Origin: Dama dama
Lineage: Eukaryota; Chordata; Mammalia; Artiodactyla; Cervidae
Assembly (NCBI RefSeq): GCF_033118175.1
Contig: NC_083699.1
Span: forward strand, 44,923,001-44,987,000
Direction: 5' to 3'
DNA: 64,000 nt
Position 1 is the first letter of the stretch; every line of letters starts with the position of its first letter. This document shows, piece after piece, positions 1-12,447 of this stretch. The notes beneath the pieces are model-generated. The model saw only the letters and a program-made list of their open reading frames with translations. It did not search any database and had not been told where the DNA came from. A program made the position numbers and the translations under genes.

Positions 1-1056
1 CAAAAGGAAGCTGTCAGAACCAACCTTGTCAGAACTCTGAAAAACAGACAAAAGTCTCTAGCAATCAAGCAGATACTGAATCAAGAAAAAGCTAGCTTAA
101 AAATGGGAGGAAAGCTTTGTGCCATTTTTCACCTGCCCTTGCCCCACTCCCTCCTTAGTTTACTGGCAACTGTGAACAAGGTTGTCTGCATTCCCAGCAG
201 GGGATCCTGGCCCCTGGTTATAGAAGGGAAAAGCAGACTTTATAGACAAGTTACTACGTATGTCTGTTCTAACCTATCTGGGGACTACCTGAGGACTGTG
301 CAAGGTATTTCTCTCTCTTTCATCTAATACAAAACTTAGTAAAGGCAGAAAAGCAGCATACACTCCTTGAAAGTACTGTAAGGCTAACAAGCTACCCACA
401 GTCACAGGGAACAAAAAATTGCAGTTGAGACATAAAATAACCATTTGTGGCTTAGAAAGAAAAGTTAAGGAACATTTATTTGGAAAATTATAGTATTCAA
501 AAGTACTCGTGCCTTTGGAGAATGTAGAAAGTCATGTGCATGCCAAAATGAACGGTCAGGAAAGACCAGAAAAGACCCTAAGTTTTTACTGAATAATCAC
601 TCAGCTCAGCACAAGCTTGGTAATGTGTTGAAGTGCCTCAGTACAGAACCAGTCTGTAATACTGGGAGAGGTATTTCTTTGTTCATGTCATGGAATTCAA
701 CTCATGGATATTTCCATCAAAATATTAGTTGAACAAAAGCTAAAGCAATAGAGATTTTATTGACTACATGTGACAACTGATCCAAATCTTTGAAAAAATA
801 GCTCAGAAAAGTTACTAAATAAATGGACTACTGCAGCCATCAAAAAGCAGCGAAACAAAAAACATCAAGACCTAGGAAAGGGAAGGAATGATTTCCAGAG
901 TTACAACATTATAATATTTAATGAAATAAAATAAACTGACAGAAATTATTTCTGAGAAAGCCCAAACATTGGCCTTACTGGGAAAAGACTCAAAAACAAC
1001 TGTCTTTAATATGCTTAAAAAACTAAACAAAGTCAGGCAAATAATACATGAGCAAA

Positions 1057-1310
1057 CTGCTACTGCTGCTGCTAAGTCACTTCAGTCGTGTCCGACTGTG
1101 CGACCCCATCCCTGGGATTCTCCAGGCAAGAACACTGGAGTGGGTTGCCATTTCCTTCTCCAATGCATAAAAGTGAAAAGTGAAAGTGAAGTCGCTCAGT
1201 CATGTCTGACTCTTCGCGACCCCATGGACTGCAACCTACCAGGCTCCTCTGTCCATGGGATTTTCCAGGCAAGAGTACTGGAGTGGGGTGCCATTGCCTT
1301 CTCCAATATG
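1057..1310 (-). mobile_element. BOV-A2 SINE
   Basis: Dimeric bovid SINE in inverted orientation: two head-to-tail Bov-A monomers joined by the linker TGCATAAAAGTGAAAAGTG. The GCTGCTGCT-type tail is at the left edge. An imperfect target-site duplication may be present (GAGCAAA / GTGCAAA). Confidence 0.85.
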
Positions 1311-1734
1311 TGCAAAAGGAGGGTATTAATAGATAAAAATTTTAAAATGAAGCAAAACAACATTCTTTTTAAAGAACCCTTTTTAATAACTTCTCTTTAT
1401 TGACATACTCATTTTTGACAGCAGTAAAGGTAATTATTGAGACAAATATAAAATCCTATATTATTCCAATTTTATTTTTTAACATAATTTTTTATTTCTA
1501 CATGATCTAAAAGAGAAATGCATAGAAATAATTATATATGTATGTTATTGAGCACAAAATGGATAAAGATTTAATTTGTGATAACCATATAAAAGGAGAC
1601 AGAGCTATAAGGCAGCAGAGTTTTTGCCTGCTACTAATGTTAATGTACCTATTCAACTAGATTGTCATACATTTATCTCATTACATGTAATCCCTATAAT
1701 TATATATTATATAATAAGAGACCTACAGTTAGCA

Positions 1735-2450
1735 TCACACCCAAGGGTGAAAGATTGAGAGCTTTCCCCTTAAGATCAGGAAGAAAACAAAGATGCCCAC
1801 GTTTACCTTTGCTATTCAACACTGCATTGGAAATTCTATCTAAAGCAATTAGAGAAGAAAAATAGATAAAAGTCATTCAAATTGGATGAAAGAAGTAAAA
1901 CAATCTCTACTCACAGGTGATATGATCCTATATTTTGGAAATCCCAAAGAATCCACATGAAAACTACTAAAGTTAAAAAATGAATTCAGCTATGTTGCAG
2001 GATCAACACATTAAAAAAAAATTAATTGTGTTTCAACACATCAACATAAATGGATAAACAAGATGTGATATATACCTATATATAATGGAATACTATTCAG
2101 CCATAAAAAAAATGAAGTTCTAATGCATGCTACAACATAGATGATATGAAAGTATTATGTTGAGATAAGCCAGAAACAAAGGGACACGTATTGAATGGCT
2201 CAACTTATTCAAAACATTTTGAATTGGCAAATTCATAGAGACAGCGAGTAGAGCAGAGGTTATGAGAGACTGGATGGAAGGGCAATATGAATTATTTCTT
2301 ATTAGGTAAAGAGCTTCTATTTGGGATGATACAAAATGAGTAACAGATAGTGGTGATGGTTGAACACTGTTGTGAAGGTAATTAATGTACCTGAATTGTA
2401 TACTTAAAATGGTAAAAATGGCAAATTTTATATTTGTATAATTAATACAA
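1735..2450 (+). mobile_element. Old L1 LINE 3' part
   Basis: Resembles the end of L1 ORF2 and the 3' UTR: a degraded ORF2 stretch (GATGCCCAC...CTATTCAACACTG) and the typical GGAATACTATTCAGCC and ATAAGCCAGA elements. Many stops; inactive. Edges are approximate. Confidence 0.7.
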
Positions 2451-2959
2451 TCAAAAAGGTTGAAAATATTTAATGACATTAAAAAGTGGGCATAAAGGTA
2501 AACAAAAAGCATCAGGATGCAAAACAATATAGAAAACATAATTCAAATACATGTATATGTATATACATATATATGATTGGAAGGAAATATGTCAAAATGC
2601 CTTCATTGGTTAGCTCTGTATAGTAGAATATAGGTGGATTTCTTCTTTGTTATATCTTGTAATGTTTTCCATTTTATTTTCACAATGAAATCATTAATCA
2701 ATCATAAGAACAGTAAAGAGTCAAGTACATTTATCAAAAAATAGATAAAAATCTGGAAATGCTTGTTATGGGAGACAGAAGAATCACAAAAGAAAATGAG
2801 AGCTGTTTTCAAATATCTGAAGGACTATTTCGGCAGAAAAATCAGATTATTCTCTGTCTTCCCAAATGGCAGAACTGAGAACTGAGATGGGTGAAAGTTA
2901 CAGAGAGACAGAGCTGGCTTGATGGAAGGATTTACTCTGTTAACAGTAAGGACTGTCCA

Positions 2960-3925
2960 GGAATGTTCTTATGGTAGATTTAACAGGTATTTAATGAGCT
3001 CCTTTGATGTGTCAGGCACTGTTAGAAGTACTGGGAATATAGCAGTGATCAGGATAGAGAAGGTGTTCTCAGGCAGTGTACACCCTGAGAGAAGGAAAGC
3101 AGGCAAAAACAAATAAAAACAGAGATTAATGCCATAATTTCAGATTGCGGAAAGTAGCATGAAAACAACAAAGCAGAATGAGTGATGGTGAATAACTGGC
3201 TTGGTCACTATTTGAATGACCTTTCTGAGATGGTGACATTTAAGCTAAGATCTGACTCTTAAGAAAAAGCCAAAGCCATAGGCAGTTCTACTGGGAAAGT
3301 ATTTTAGGCAAAGAAAATAGCACACACACAAAAAAAAGATGCTGAGGTGACCACAGTTGGCAATGTTCACAAGACAGTAAAACCAGGGTGTCTAGAACAA
3401 GGAAGTGAGTTGCAATATGGTTAGAGGTGAATTTGGAGAAGTAGGCACGAGCCGGATCACATAAGATTTCAGATTTAGTGGAAATGGAAAGGATGACAAC
3501 AAAATTTATATGTAAAAAGTAACACTTTCACTACTGTGTAAAAGGTAAATTGGGGTGAGGAGAAAGCAGCAAGAATGGAAGCAAGATCAATTGTGAGGGT
3601 TATCACAGAAATCCTTAAGTGAGGTGACATGGCTTTGTGACAGTAGCTACACGGGATGGCGAGCAGGGATGCAGGGTATTTTTTGGAGGCAGAGCCAATA
3701 GGAATTGCAGATATATTATATGTAACTGTGGAGAAAAAAGGAAAATTAAGGATGACTCTGGGTCTTCAATTTGAACAACTTGTTAGATTGTGGCATTATT
3801 TTAATAGAATGTAAATTTCATGGGGAAAAGAACTTTTATTTCTTTTCCACTGAAGTATTTCAATTGCCTACTACAGTAAGTAGTAAAAACCAGATACTCA
3901 GTAAGTATTTAATAATTTGTTGACT
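2960..3925 (+). mobile_element. L2 LINE fragments
   Basis: Diverged L2-like sequence, including GTCAGGCACTGTTAGAAGTACTG at the left and a 3' end like the common L2 terminus near 3880-3925 (AGTAAGTATTTAATAATTTG). Boundaries and continuity are uncertain. Confidence 0.5.
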
Positions 3926-4191
3926 CTCAGATCTGATGAAATAAAATGTTCTGTTTGGGCCTCTGAAGTCTCCATACTGTTAAATAGCTAAGATTAGATG
4001 CTTAGCAGCCGCATTTCCAGAGCTTGGGATAGACATCAAGGCTAGAGACACAAATTTGGGATTCATCATCATATGGGTGACATTAAATTCATAGAGTTGG
4101 TTGAAATCACTTTGGGAGATGGTGTAGATTGAAAAGACAAGCGAACCTAAGAACAAGGAAGCCTTGGCACATTCTGAAAGTCAGAGCACAG

Positions 4192-4396
4192 GTAGGTGGC
4201 ACAGTGGTAAAGAATCCGCCTGCCTATGCAGGGCACGCAGGAGATGCAGGTTTGATCCCTGGGTCAGGAAGATATCCTGGAATAGGAAACATCCACCTCT
4301 TCTAGTATTCTCGCCTGGGAAATTCCATGGACAGAGGAGCCTGGCAGGCTACAGTCCATGGGGTCGCAAAGAGTCGGACACGACTAAGCACACATA
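4192..4396 (+). mobile_element. Bov-tA SINE
   Basis: tRNA-derived SINE head (GTGGCACAGTGGTAAAGAAT), Bov-A body and the tail GGTCGCAAAGAGTCGGACAC. It runs into a short CA stretch at its 3' end. Confidence 0.9.
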
Positions 4397-4842
4397 AACA
4401 CACACACACATACTCAAAGAAGCAGAGGCCAGCAAAAGAAATGGGCACGCTGTATTCTTTAAAGCAATAGATAACTCAGGAGTACGTGGCATCACAAAAG
4501 CCAAGAGAAGAAACCTTTTAAAGAAGGAGAGTGCTGTTGAGAGATTCAAGTACAGTGAGGAAAGAGAAGTGATCAGTACTGTTGACAGCAAGGAGGTCCT
4601 TGGTGGGCTTGACAAGAGCAGTGTTGAGGAAGTGCCTCAGAGGTGTGGACAGTACACAATAGTTACTCTCCTTGAGTCTGTTCTCTGAAAGCAGAGCTTT
4701 TGAGCAAATTTTTTTAATGATAAGTTGGTGTGATAGCTGTTAATATGATGATGAGATGGTATTAGAAGAAATAGTGGAAATAGTGTTAAAGCAAGACCAG
4801 GAGCCATGTGGAAGGGGCAAGCTAAGACTGGCACACCTTTTT

Positions 4843-4899
4843 AAATGAAGTATAGTTGATTGACAGTGTTGTGTTAGCTAGTACAGCAAAGTGGTTCAG

Positions 4900-4943
<44 letters not shown>

Positions 4944-5060
4944 TTCAAATTCTTTTCCATTATACTTCATTATAAGATATTGAGTATAGTTTCCTGTGCT
5001 ATACAGTAGGCCCCTGTTGTTTACCTACTTCACATACAGTAGTATGTATATTCTGGTATT
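4843..5060 (-). mobile_element. Artiodactyl L1 3' end
   Basis: Matches the reverse of the 3' UTR common in ruminant L1 (AAGTATAGTTGATTGACAGT ... CTATACAGTAGGCCCCTG). It is split internally by a CA microsatellite. Confidence 0.6.
4902..4941. repeat. (CA)20 microsatellite
   Basis: Forty bases of uninterrupted AC dinucleotide inside an L1 3' end. Confidence 0.97.
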
Positions 5061-5743
5061 TTTGAATGCATGAGTAATGTGGACCCTCCCAGCCAGAGGT
5101 GGCTGGAGACACTCGTACAAGACCACAAGAGCCAACTGCTGCCAAGTTCAAAAGTCAGTTATTAAACACAGCCATTATTAAAAGAAAACTATATATAAGA
5201 GCAATTAAATAAATATCTTAAAAACAAAGATAATGAATACTCAAAACTGATAATGTCCTAATGATTTTACTACCTTTCAGCATTATCTCTGTTCGTGAAG
5301 TTAACAATGGAGATTGAACTTAAAAGTGTGTCACAGCTGCAGCTGTTACATCATGAACAATTGTTTTTTAACTCAGGAAATAACCTTCCAGTTTTCAGGA
5401 ATTGTTAGTCAAATTAGCAAACGAGTAGCTCACATGACTGATGGGCTGTGATTAAAGTTTAATCACATGATGATTAAAGTTTCAGCATAAGGCTTTGTGG
5501 TTTTGCTCATCCAGGAAAAGAAAAACATCAACCAACATTCACATTGGAACTATTTCAGTCATCAATCACAGCCGTATAGTGACTAAGGATACAAGATTTT
5601 GATGAAACTCAGTTAAAGCATTCTGTGAGAATCAACTGGTTAAATGGAATTTGCAAGAAAGAGTAATGTATATTTTATTATTATTTGTAAATTGTTCACT
5701 ACTTATTTTTCTTCTTGAAAGCTTATAGTAAACTTATATGCAT

Positions 5744-5952
5744 GAAAGTGCTAGTCCCTCAGTTGTGTCTGATTCTTTGCAACCCCATGAACTGTAGCCC
5801 ACCAGGCTACTCTGTCCATGGAATTCTCTAAGCAAGAATACTGGAGTGGGTAGCCAGTCCCTTCTCCAGGTGATCTTCCCGAACCAGGGATCAAACCTCC
5901 ATCTCCTTTATTGCAGGTGGATTCTTTACTGCCTGAGCCTCCAGGGAAGCCC
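5744..5952 (-). mobile_element. Bov-tA SINE with 14-bp TSD
   Basis: Inverted Bov-tA. Perfect direct repeat AAACTTATATGCAT at 5730-5743 and 5953-5966 marks the target-site duplication and fixes the element borders. Confidence 0.93.
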
Positions 5953-5965
5953 AAACTTATATGCA

Positions 5966-5985
5966 TATGCATATATATATATATA

Positions 5986-6034
<49 letters not shown>
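5966..6034. repeat. (AT)n(GT)n microsatellite
   Basis: About 20 bases of AT repeat followed by 46 bases of uninterrupted GT (5989-6034), between two Bov-tA copies. Confidence 0.95.
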
Positions 6035-6036
<2 letters not shown>

Positions 6037-6041
6037 ATGAA

Positions 6042-6237
6042 GTGAAGTGAAAGTCACTCAATCGATTCCGACTCTTTGCGACCCCATGGTCTATACAGTC
6101 CATGGAGTTCTCCAGGCCAGAATACTGGAGTGAATAGCCTTTCCCTTCTCCAGGGGATCTTCCCAACCCAGGGATCCAACCCAGGTCTCCCTCATTGCAG
6201 GCAGATTCCTTACCAGCTGAGCCACAAGGGAAGCCCA
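6042..6237 (-). mobile_element. Bov-tA SINE
   Basis: Inverted Bov-tA, same orientation as the copy at 5744-5952. Ends GAGCCACAAGGGAAGCCC. Confidence 0.92.
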
Positions 6238-7240
6238 AATATATACATGTATATATACAATTTTTGAAGAGCTGGTTGTTAAATATTTGCCAGGACACCA
6301 ACTCCTCCTACCAAGCAACAGCACAGGTTCAGAATCCAAATCCATTCCCTCAAATGTTAGAATCTGGCTGATTGAAACAAATGACTGTAGAATTAGAGAT
6401 GGCAGTGTACAAATTTGGTCTACTCAACAATTTGGGAAGTTTGACAAGAAAGGGGACAGCAGCTTATGGTGGATTTTGGGTCATGCAAGAGCTCTTTAAA
6501 GAAAGAAGATAAAAAATATACATGTATACACTGACTGGAATGATCAAGTAGACCAAAGAAAAGTTGATGGTGGAAAAAAAGATTTTTTACAGAAACAAAA
6601 TCCTTTAGGAGGTAGGGGCAGGTAGGATTAAAAGTACAAGTGGAACTGGTGGCATTTATATGTAACAGAGAAAAGCAAAGAATATGGTCAAGATGATGGT
6701 TAGTGCTCAGGTTAGGGAAAAAATCCCACATCAGGGAAACTGGGGAGACAATTCATATATTATTGATAGTTGGAGGTGGTGGGTGAGAGTAGCATAATGG
6801 CAAGATTACATTTAATCTCTGTTCTAAATCCTGAGAGGCTAGGATTGGAAATAGAAACCACGAAAGCCATTTAGCTTCTATAAATTGGGCACATTTGGGC
6901 CATAACTATACTTAAAAGCACATAGAAGTCAGTGTTCCTGATTTTCAAAGTGCTTTTTTTCATTTTAAATGTTTAGCGACCCTTTGTCTAGAAGCTCTAT
7001 ATTTTGTGAAAAACAGTAAAATAACTAGCCAGCTTTTCCTTGGATAACACCTTGTTTCAACACTTAAAACTGAAGATTCTGTTTCCTCTTTCTCTCCCTG
7101 CAGACTATATCCCTTTTCGAACAAGTCACGCATCACTGCTGCTATAGCGACTACCTCTCATGGTGAAACAACCCTGCAGGGAGAGCGGGACACAGGTGCA
7201 GGGGAGCATCTCTGAGAAGAAAATTTAAAAGATGTCTTAC

Positions 7241-7313
7241 TTGTTACACCAATAATAGTTGTAATGGCCAGATCCTGGAACAGAAACTGGTAATTTGAAA
7301 GGTTGTTTGTCTC
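7241..7313 (-). CDS. ATP13A4: ATP13A4 exon x, M5-M6 loop and start of M6
   Basis: 73 nt, codons 867-890 plus one base. It reads ETNNLSNYQFLFQDL then AITTIIGVT. The loop N-Y-Q-F-L-F-Q-D-L-A and the hydrophobic M6 start match ATP13A4, not ATP13A5, as I recall both. The acceptor is CTTTTATTTTCAG-like (TTTTCAG|GAGACA) and the donor ACAA|GTAAGA. The expected next residue is a Met split by the intron. This is the last coding exon I can find; the remaining exons (M6 end to M10 and C terminus) must lie left of the window. Confidence 0.94.
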
Positions 7314-8331
7314 CTGAAAATAAAAATGAAAGTCGCTCAAAAAAGTTAGAACCTTCTGGATGAAATGTGATATAAACTGCACTCATTTTGTCATAGCAAC
7401 ATAGGATTTTCAATTAGAAGACCAAGGCGATATGGTCAGGGGCATGGTCATGTCAGCAAGAGTACCAAAGACAAGCCTGTGAACTTCTCCCTAATCAGTA
7501 GGGACACCGCTGTGTGCCTTCTGGGCTGGTCCTTTGAGCATCTCTGTCACTCCTTGTTGAGGGGAACACCTCACCCTACTAGATTCATCTTTTCTCTCTT
7601 TTCTACTTGTTATCAGAAAGATTGGAGTTTGGTCTAGCACAACAAAATAGGACTTTCTAAATGGTAAATGAGAAATGGGGTGATCTTACCTAAATTTCAT
7701 CAATGGAAAATAAGAATAACTAAACCCATGATTTGCATTCTTGGGTGTTGTTAGAAAGTCCTGATAAAGCATGCTGATATTCTTAAGAAAAAAATATTCA
7801 GGTCTTATTGATTTCAAGGAACTTGCTTCCTTGCCCCCCAACCCCTTCGTGAAAAGGCAATAATGATTACCCATTATCTCTACTTTTAACTCTACTTTTG
7901 AGGCTAATGAGTTACTGGGATTCCAAAATACAGCCAGATCTCTGTAATGAGCCTCTTCTTTTTCAGCCCATTCATCAGTGAAAGGAAAAGGACTGATACA
8001 ATCTGAAACTAACAGAAGTAAAACCTTCAACCCTGGAGCAAGAGGGTAAGACATAGAGATGAATCTGGATACCTTCAGCACAAGTGGAATTCCCTTTCTC
8101 AGTGTTAGTCAATAGAAGAAGCCTATAGGTTGAGTTCACTAACATTAATACTAGGTATGTCTTTCCTTCTTTGATATTTTGCTAAATAATAAAAGCTATC
8201 ACAAGATCTATGTACTTTGGGGGATATGATATGCCTATTTTCAAATCCCTATATTCAAGGAATCAGTGATATGCTGCTTTGTACTAACTCATCAAAGTCA
8301 ATTGCTAAATTTTCAGGAATTTAGTAAGCTA

Positions 8332-8535
8332 GTTGTGTGTGTTTAGTCGCTCAGTCATGTCCGACTCTTTGCGACCCTATGGACCACAGTCCATCAGGCT
8401 CCTCTGTTCATGGAATTCTCCAGGCAAGAATACTGGAGTGGGTTGCCTGTCCCTTCTCCAGGGGATCTTCCCAGTCGAACCCAGATCTCCCACATTGTAG
8501 GCTGACTCTTTACCATCTGAGTTACCAAGGAAGCT
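8332..8535 (-). mobile_element. Bov-tA SINE
   Basis: Inverted copy with CAGTCATGTCCGACTCTTTG and the tRNA-like head at its right end. Confidence 0.9.
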
Positions 8536-8636
8536 TGAAATATCCTATTTGCACTCTTTCTTTAAAAGGCATTACAGATTGAAAGTGACCACTACTTTCA
8601 GCTCTCACTAACCAAGAGACTAGGTCCCAATCATAC

Positions 8637-8733
8637 CCAGTAGAGCAGCAGAACACCAACATATTGAATCATGCTGTACAGAGCCATGTACTTAAACATG
8701 CAAAATGAGGTGACGAGAGCTGCACGGCCTTCC
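8637..8733 (-). CDS. ATP13A4: ATP13A4 exon w, M5
   Basis: 97 nt completing Lys834, then codons 835-866, phase 0 at the end. It reads EGRAALVTSFCMFKYMAL then YSMIQYVGVLLLYW. The E-G-R-A-A-L element is the conserved run into M5, and the hydrophobic stretch to the final Trp is M5 itself. The acceptor is CTCATGCAG|GGAAGG and the donor TGG|GTATGA. Confidence 0.95.
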
Positions 8734-9639
8734 CTGCATGAGAAAAGAAATGAGAAAGTAATGAAATGAAAATCACAGGAGGAAATGAGGTCAGTTATCC
8801 TGTGCTGTTTAGCTGAGCTCAGAAGAAAAAAATCAAAGCCTGATAATTTGATTGTTTGTCTAACAGACTGGACAGTCTTGAGTCAGTGGGAATCAGTGGT
8901 CGGTATGCTAGATTTTCAATGAAGACTAATTTCAGTCCAGGGTCCACAGGCCATTGGTCAAGCTTTGAAGCCCAGATATGGAGTTACTTTTGTCCTGTCT
9001 GTGGGCATTATTTCAGCTCCGAGTAGGAGACTTGAGAAATAGTCCCAGAGTTCATAATCATTCACTAATGTGACTTGGAAGTTGATTTTCCTTCTCTTGG
9101 TCACAGTTTCTTCATCTATGAACCAAGGAATTTAAATAAGGATTGCAGGTTTGGGGGCTATTTTCATGCTCCAGGTGCTTCAGGGGTTTTGCAAACATCT
9201 CATTCAAATTTCATTTGGCAGTCCCAACTTTTTCTAAAACTGAGCTAAAATAATATGTACATTCAAATGAGGCTTGCATCCAACTTAAAGAGACTGGAAT
9301 CAATGAGCATGTTCATTTATGTTACTGTTGATTGATTTTGAGTAAATGGTATAAATTTAAAGCTTAAAATAGATTACTTATCAAATATCACTTTTATCTC
9401 TTTCATTTTGGGGAAAAAAAAAAAAGAAGAATTTAAATTTACTTCTGGTTGGATTAGTTTCCTGGGATTCCAAAACCTGATCCTCAAATCAGACATTTTC
9501 CTGTATTGGGGCTTTGCTGCTGTAGTTAACTCCACCTAGAAGGTGGTTTCTCCTCCTCTCTCACCTCCTGAGAAAGGCTCCCCGACACAACCACATCTGA
9601 AGAAATTGATTCCACCACCTGAGCTATCTCATGACTTTT

Positions 9640-9810
9640 CACACTACTCCTGATTTATCTGTATATTTATCTGTTATTGCCTGGCTTCTTCACCAGAAGA
9701 AAGCTTTGTGTGAGATCAAGGAATGTTTATTTGCTTCTGGATTCCCAGTGCCCCCAACAGTTCTGGGAACTGAGTCCCTGCTTTATAAATATTTGTTGAG
9801 TGCATGAATA
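9640..9810 (+). mobile_element. L2 LINE 3' end
   Basis: Diverged L2 terminus: TCCCAGTGCCCCCAAC followed by TAAATATTTGTTGAGTGCAT. Confidence 0.55.
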
Positions 9811-10585
9811 CATTTTTTTAAATGGGGAGGAGCTAGTCAAAACATTATTTTAATGTGGTGGAAAGAGTATGACGCTTGTACATAAAACACACAGAAGCAA
9901 AATTAATTCTAATACAATCTTCAATCTTACATGGCAGTGAGTTTGGCTACCTCAAGTTCTCAGAGCCTCAGGTTCTTTGTAAAAGGAATAGTGACCATCC
10001 CTATAATTCCAGACTGGCACTTTATAAACTGTGAACACATACTAGTTATAATGACCGAAAGCAGCCACAATGCTCACCATCTCTATTATTCAAACAAAAT
10101 GCAACAGAAGTACATATTCTGGGATGGGGGAGGAGAACGAAGCACCAAGGGAAACTGTAGTAGAAGCAGCAAAGATGAATAAATATTCTGGAAACCAGAG
10201 ATAGGAAGGATATTCCAAAGAACTTTAAAGACACAAGAGGAAAGGAAGACAGGTAGGGAGGAGAGGGTTTCTGTAAATCCTCCATTAAGAAAGTATCTAA
10301 GGAGGTATATTCAGAACAATACTGAGAGTATGATTAACATTTTCAAAGCAGCAGCAAGTTCCAGATTTCAATCTTCTAAAAATAATCTATTCAGTGATTT
10401 TTCACTAGAAATGCCACTGCTTTCCCGGAAGGTAAATCCACTCCAAAGTAGAATCTTTGCTTTCTCCCACAAAGCACCCTCTCCACCCAGGGACATACAT
10501 TTTCCCTGGTTTTTGCAGAATAAAGGGATCTACACCTAAAAGTCAAGAGAGGTTAAAACAATGCTGGAGGAAAGTACCTACTTAC

Positions 10586-10695
10586 TTGATAAGGTGAGGT
10601 ACACATTCAATGTTTGGAGTTTTAGAGGTGAAAGGTGAAGCCACAGACGCCTCCTGCTCTGATAAAGAGATGCCCACATGAGCCATTTTCAAAGC
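10586..10695 (-). CDS. ATP13A4: ATP13A4 exon v, P domain to M5 linker
   Basis: 110 nt, codons 798-833 and two bases of Lys834. It reads ALKMAHVGISLSEQEA, SVASPFTSKTPNIEC and VPHLI. The A-L-K-x-A-x-V-G-I-S-L-S element directly follows the GDGAND loop in P5 pumps. The acceptor is GCTTTCAG|GCTTTG and the donor ATCAA|GTAAGT. The segment S-V-A-S-P-F-T-S-K leads to the helix into M5. Confidence 0.95.
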
Positions 10696-11091
10696 CTGAA
10701 AGCAAAGAGTCAGCTTATTGACTACTGACATACATCTTTCCTGAGGCTGCGTAAGAAAGGCTAGTTAATCCAGCTACAAGGTGGTTTGTAGGCCCAAGCT
10801 CTGGCCAGAAGATGATTATACTTTGTTCTGCCTACTACATAAGAAAGAGCTGTCACTCTGACACCTAGCCAAAGAAGTTCAGAATCCGAGCCAAATTCTA
10901 CCCCATTCAGTCCATACTGGTCATTGAGTCATTGTGTGGCTCTGGTCCAAACCTTTCCCAAATCCTCCCCATCAGTTTCTCCATCAAGAGGAATGGAGAT
11001 GGTACATAACCCCAGAGATGCTATCTCTTATTGGGCTTGGAGCAAATACACTTGAGGACAAGATGATGGCCCCACATTGGCAGCTACTTAC

Positions 11092-11134
11092 CCCACAGTC
11101 ATTGGCTCCATCACCACACATACCTACAAAGTAA
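11092..11134 (-). CDS. ATP13A4: ATP13A4 exon u, 43-nt exon with GDGAND
   Basis: Only 43 nt: one base completing Asp783, then codons 784-797, YFVGMCGDGANDCG. It carries GDGAND (790-795), the Mg-coordinating hinge motif of the P domain that is essential in every P-type ATPase. The acceptor is CTTTTAG|TTACTT and the donor GGG|GTAAGT. The length is not a multiple of three, so skipping would shift the frame as well as remove the motif. It is too short to stand out as an open frame on its own and was found by phase and motif continuity. Confidence 0.95.
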
Positions 11135-12447
11135 CTAAAAGGGAACAAAGTGTCAATTGTAAAGGAGATCAAAGCAATCTTACCTACTAATTGCTCTAAT
11201 TAAAAAGATAAAATAAGCTTTATTACTTAAGACTCAAGCTTATTATTTATTTTAAGGGAGTTTCCCTAACAGTCTGGTTTGACCAAAAGTAGAGTTTGAC
11301 TCAGCAGTTCCTGAAATGAGTTAAGAAAACCAACATGGCTGTCCTAAGTCTAGGTGCTTCAAGGAGACCCTGCCTTCACTATCTAGGAGGCAACTCTGTC
11401 AGCTGTAAAATAGGAAGTTCATCATTACATGACACTATGGCATGGTGGGAAGGGCACGGGATTTGAAACCAGGAGATCTAGATCTTTGACCTGATCACTT
11501 TCCATTTTGACTATCATTCATCTCCCCTACAAAGCATTATGAGTATTCAGTGAGGTGGGGCATTCTAAAATGATAAATAAAAATTCATTTTAGGTAATGT
11601 TTAGTCACTGGAGAGGAAATCCACTGTGTCAGCAGTCACTTGAGGGACTCAAAAATGGGCTGCCAGGATCAAAAGTTGAAGAAACAAAATATACCTCTAT
11701 TTCAGGATAGATTTTCAAGGCTGAATGGATACTGCTATCTTGAATTGTTGATGAAGACAGTCTGCTTTTTAAGGTAGGAGCAATCTGACAATGTTTGCAT
11801 AATTTGCTGTACTTCTCTTCCACACTGCTACCTAAGACAATGAATTTACTGCAGAGGTTTTCAGCCATGTTCAGAAGAGAGGACTATTTGCCCTTTCGGT
11901 GACTGAATCAAGTGAATAGGAGCTGGAGTTGTGTGGGTGTGGTCCAGTAACAGAGGTAGAGAAAACCTCAGAGACTCCATGGAGTTCCATTAACAGGACA
12001 TAAAGGATCCCAAATGATGGGATTCTGTTAATGGAGACACTTTGTATTAAGAGTATCTTTCTAATTTAGGATGGACAGGATTCTTTGCATAAGAATGCTT
12101 TAACATTTCAGGGTTATGTGAATCTCTCTCTTGTCATAGGATCCCCCCCATATATCATAACTGTAAAAATAATTTTTAAAAATAAAATGTACATTTTCAT
12201 TGTACCTTCAGAAGTCAAGTTCAAATGACCTTTCTAGAGTTATTTCTTGTGCCCCTTATGTTCTAGTTCAGTGGGATTCTCTAGATGCAAAATTGACTTA
12301 TGAAAGGAACTTTTACAAAGTACTGATGTTCAAGCACCCACACAAGTAACCGAATCAGAATCTCTAGATGGTGGTGTCCTGGTATTGCTAATTTTTCACA
12401 GTTCCTGAGGTGACTGTCATGTGCAGCCACATTAAGAACCCTGCCCT

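Larger units (their letters stand above)
1..7240 (-). other. ATP13A4: ATP13A4 intron downstream of exon x (partial)
   Basis: More than 7.2 kb of intron continuing past the left edge. It contains an inverted BOV-A2, an old L1, an L2, three Bov-tA SINEs, an artiodactyl L1 3' end, and CA and GT microsatellites, each listed separately. Stretches 1-1055 and 6240-7240 show no feature I recognise. No further exon was found by looking for reverse-strand splice-flanked coding with the expected M6 continuation. Confidence 0.8.
7314..10585 (-). other. ATP13A4: ATP13A4 introns around exon w
   Basis: Introns 7314-8636 and 8734-10585. A Bov-tA sits at 8332-8535 and an L2 3' end at 9640-9810. The rest is unique-looking sequence without a gene. 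Confidence 0.7.

Noticed and set aside
4192..4396. Possible tRNA genes in the SINE heads here and in other Bov-tA and CHR copies
   Set aside because: The A/B-box-like heads are tRNA-derived SINE promoters without a complete cloverleaf or anticodon arm.
1..7240. Further ATP13A4 exons encoding the M6-M7 region
   Set aside because: No reverse-strand segment matching the expected continuation after GVT was found; the next exon is presumably left of the window.
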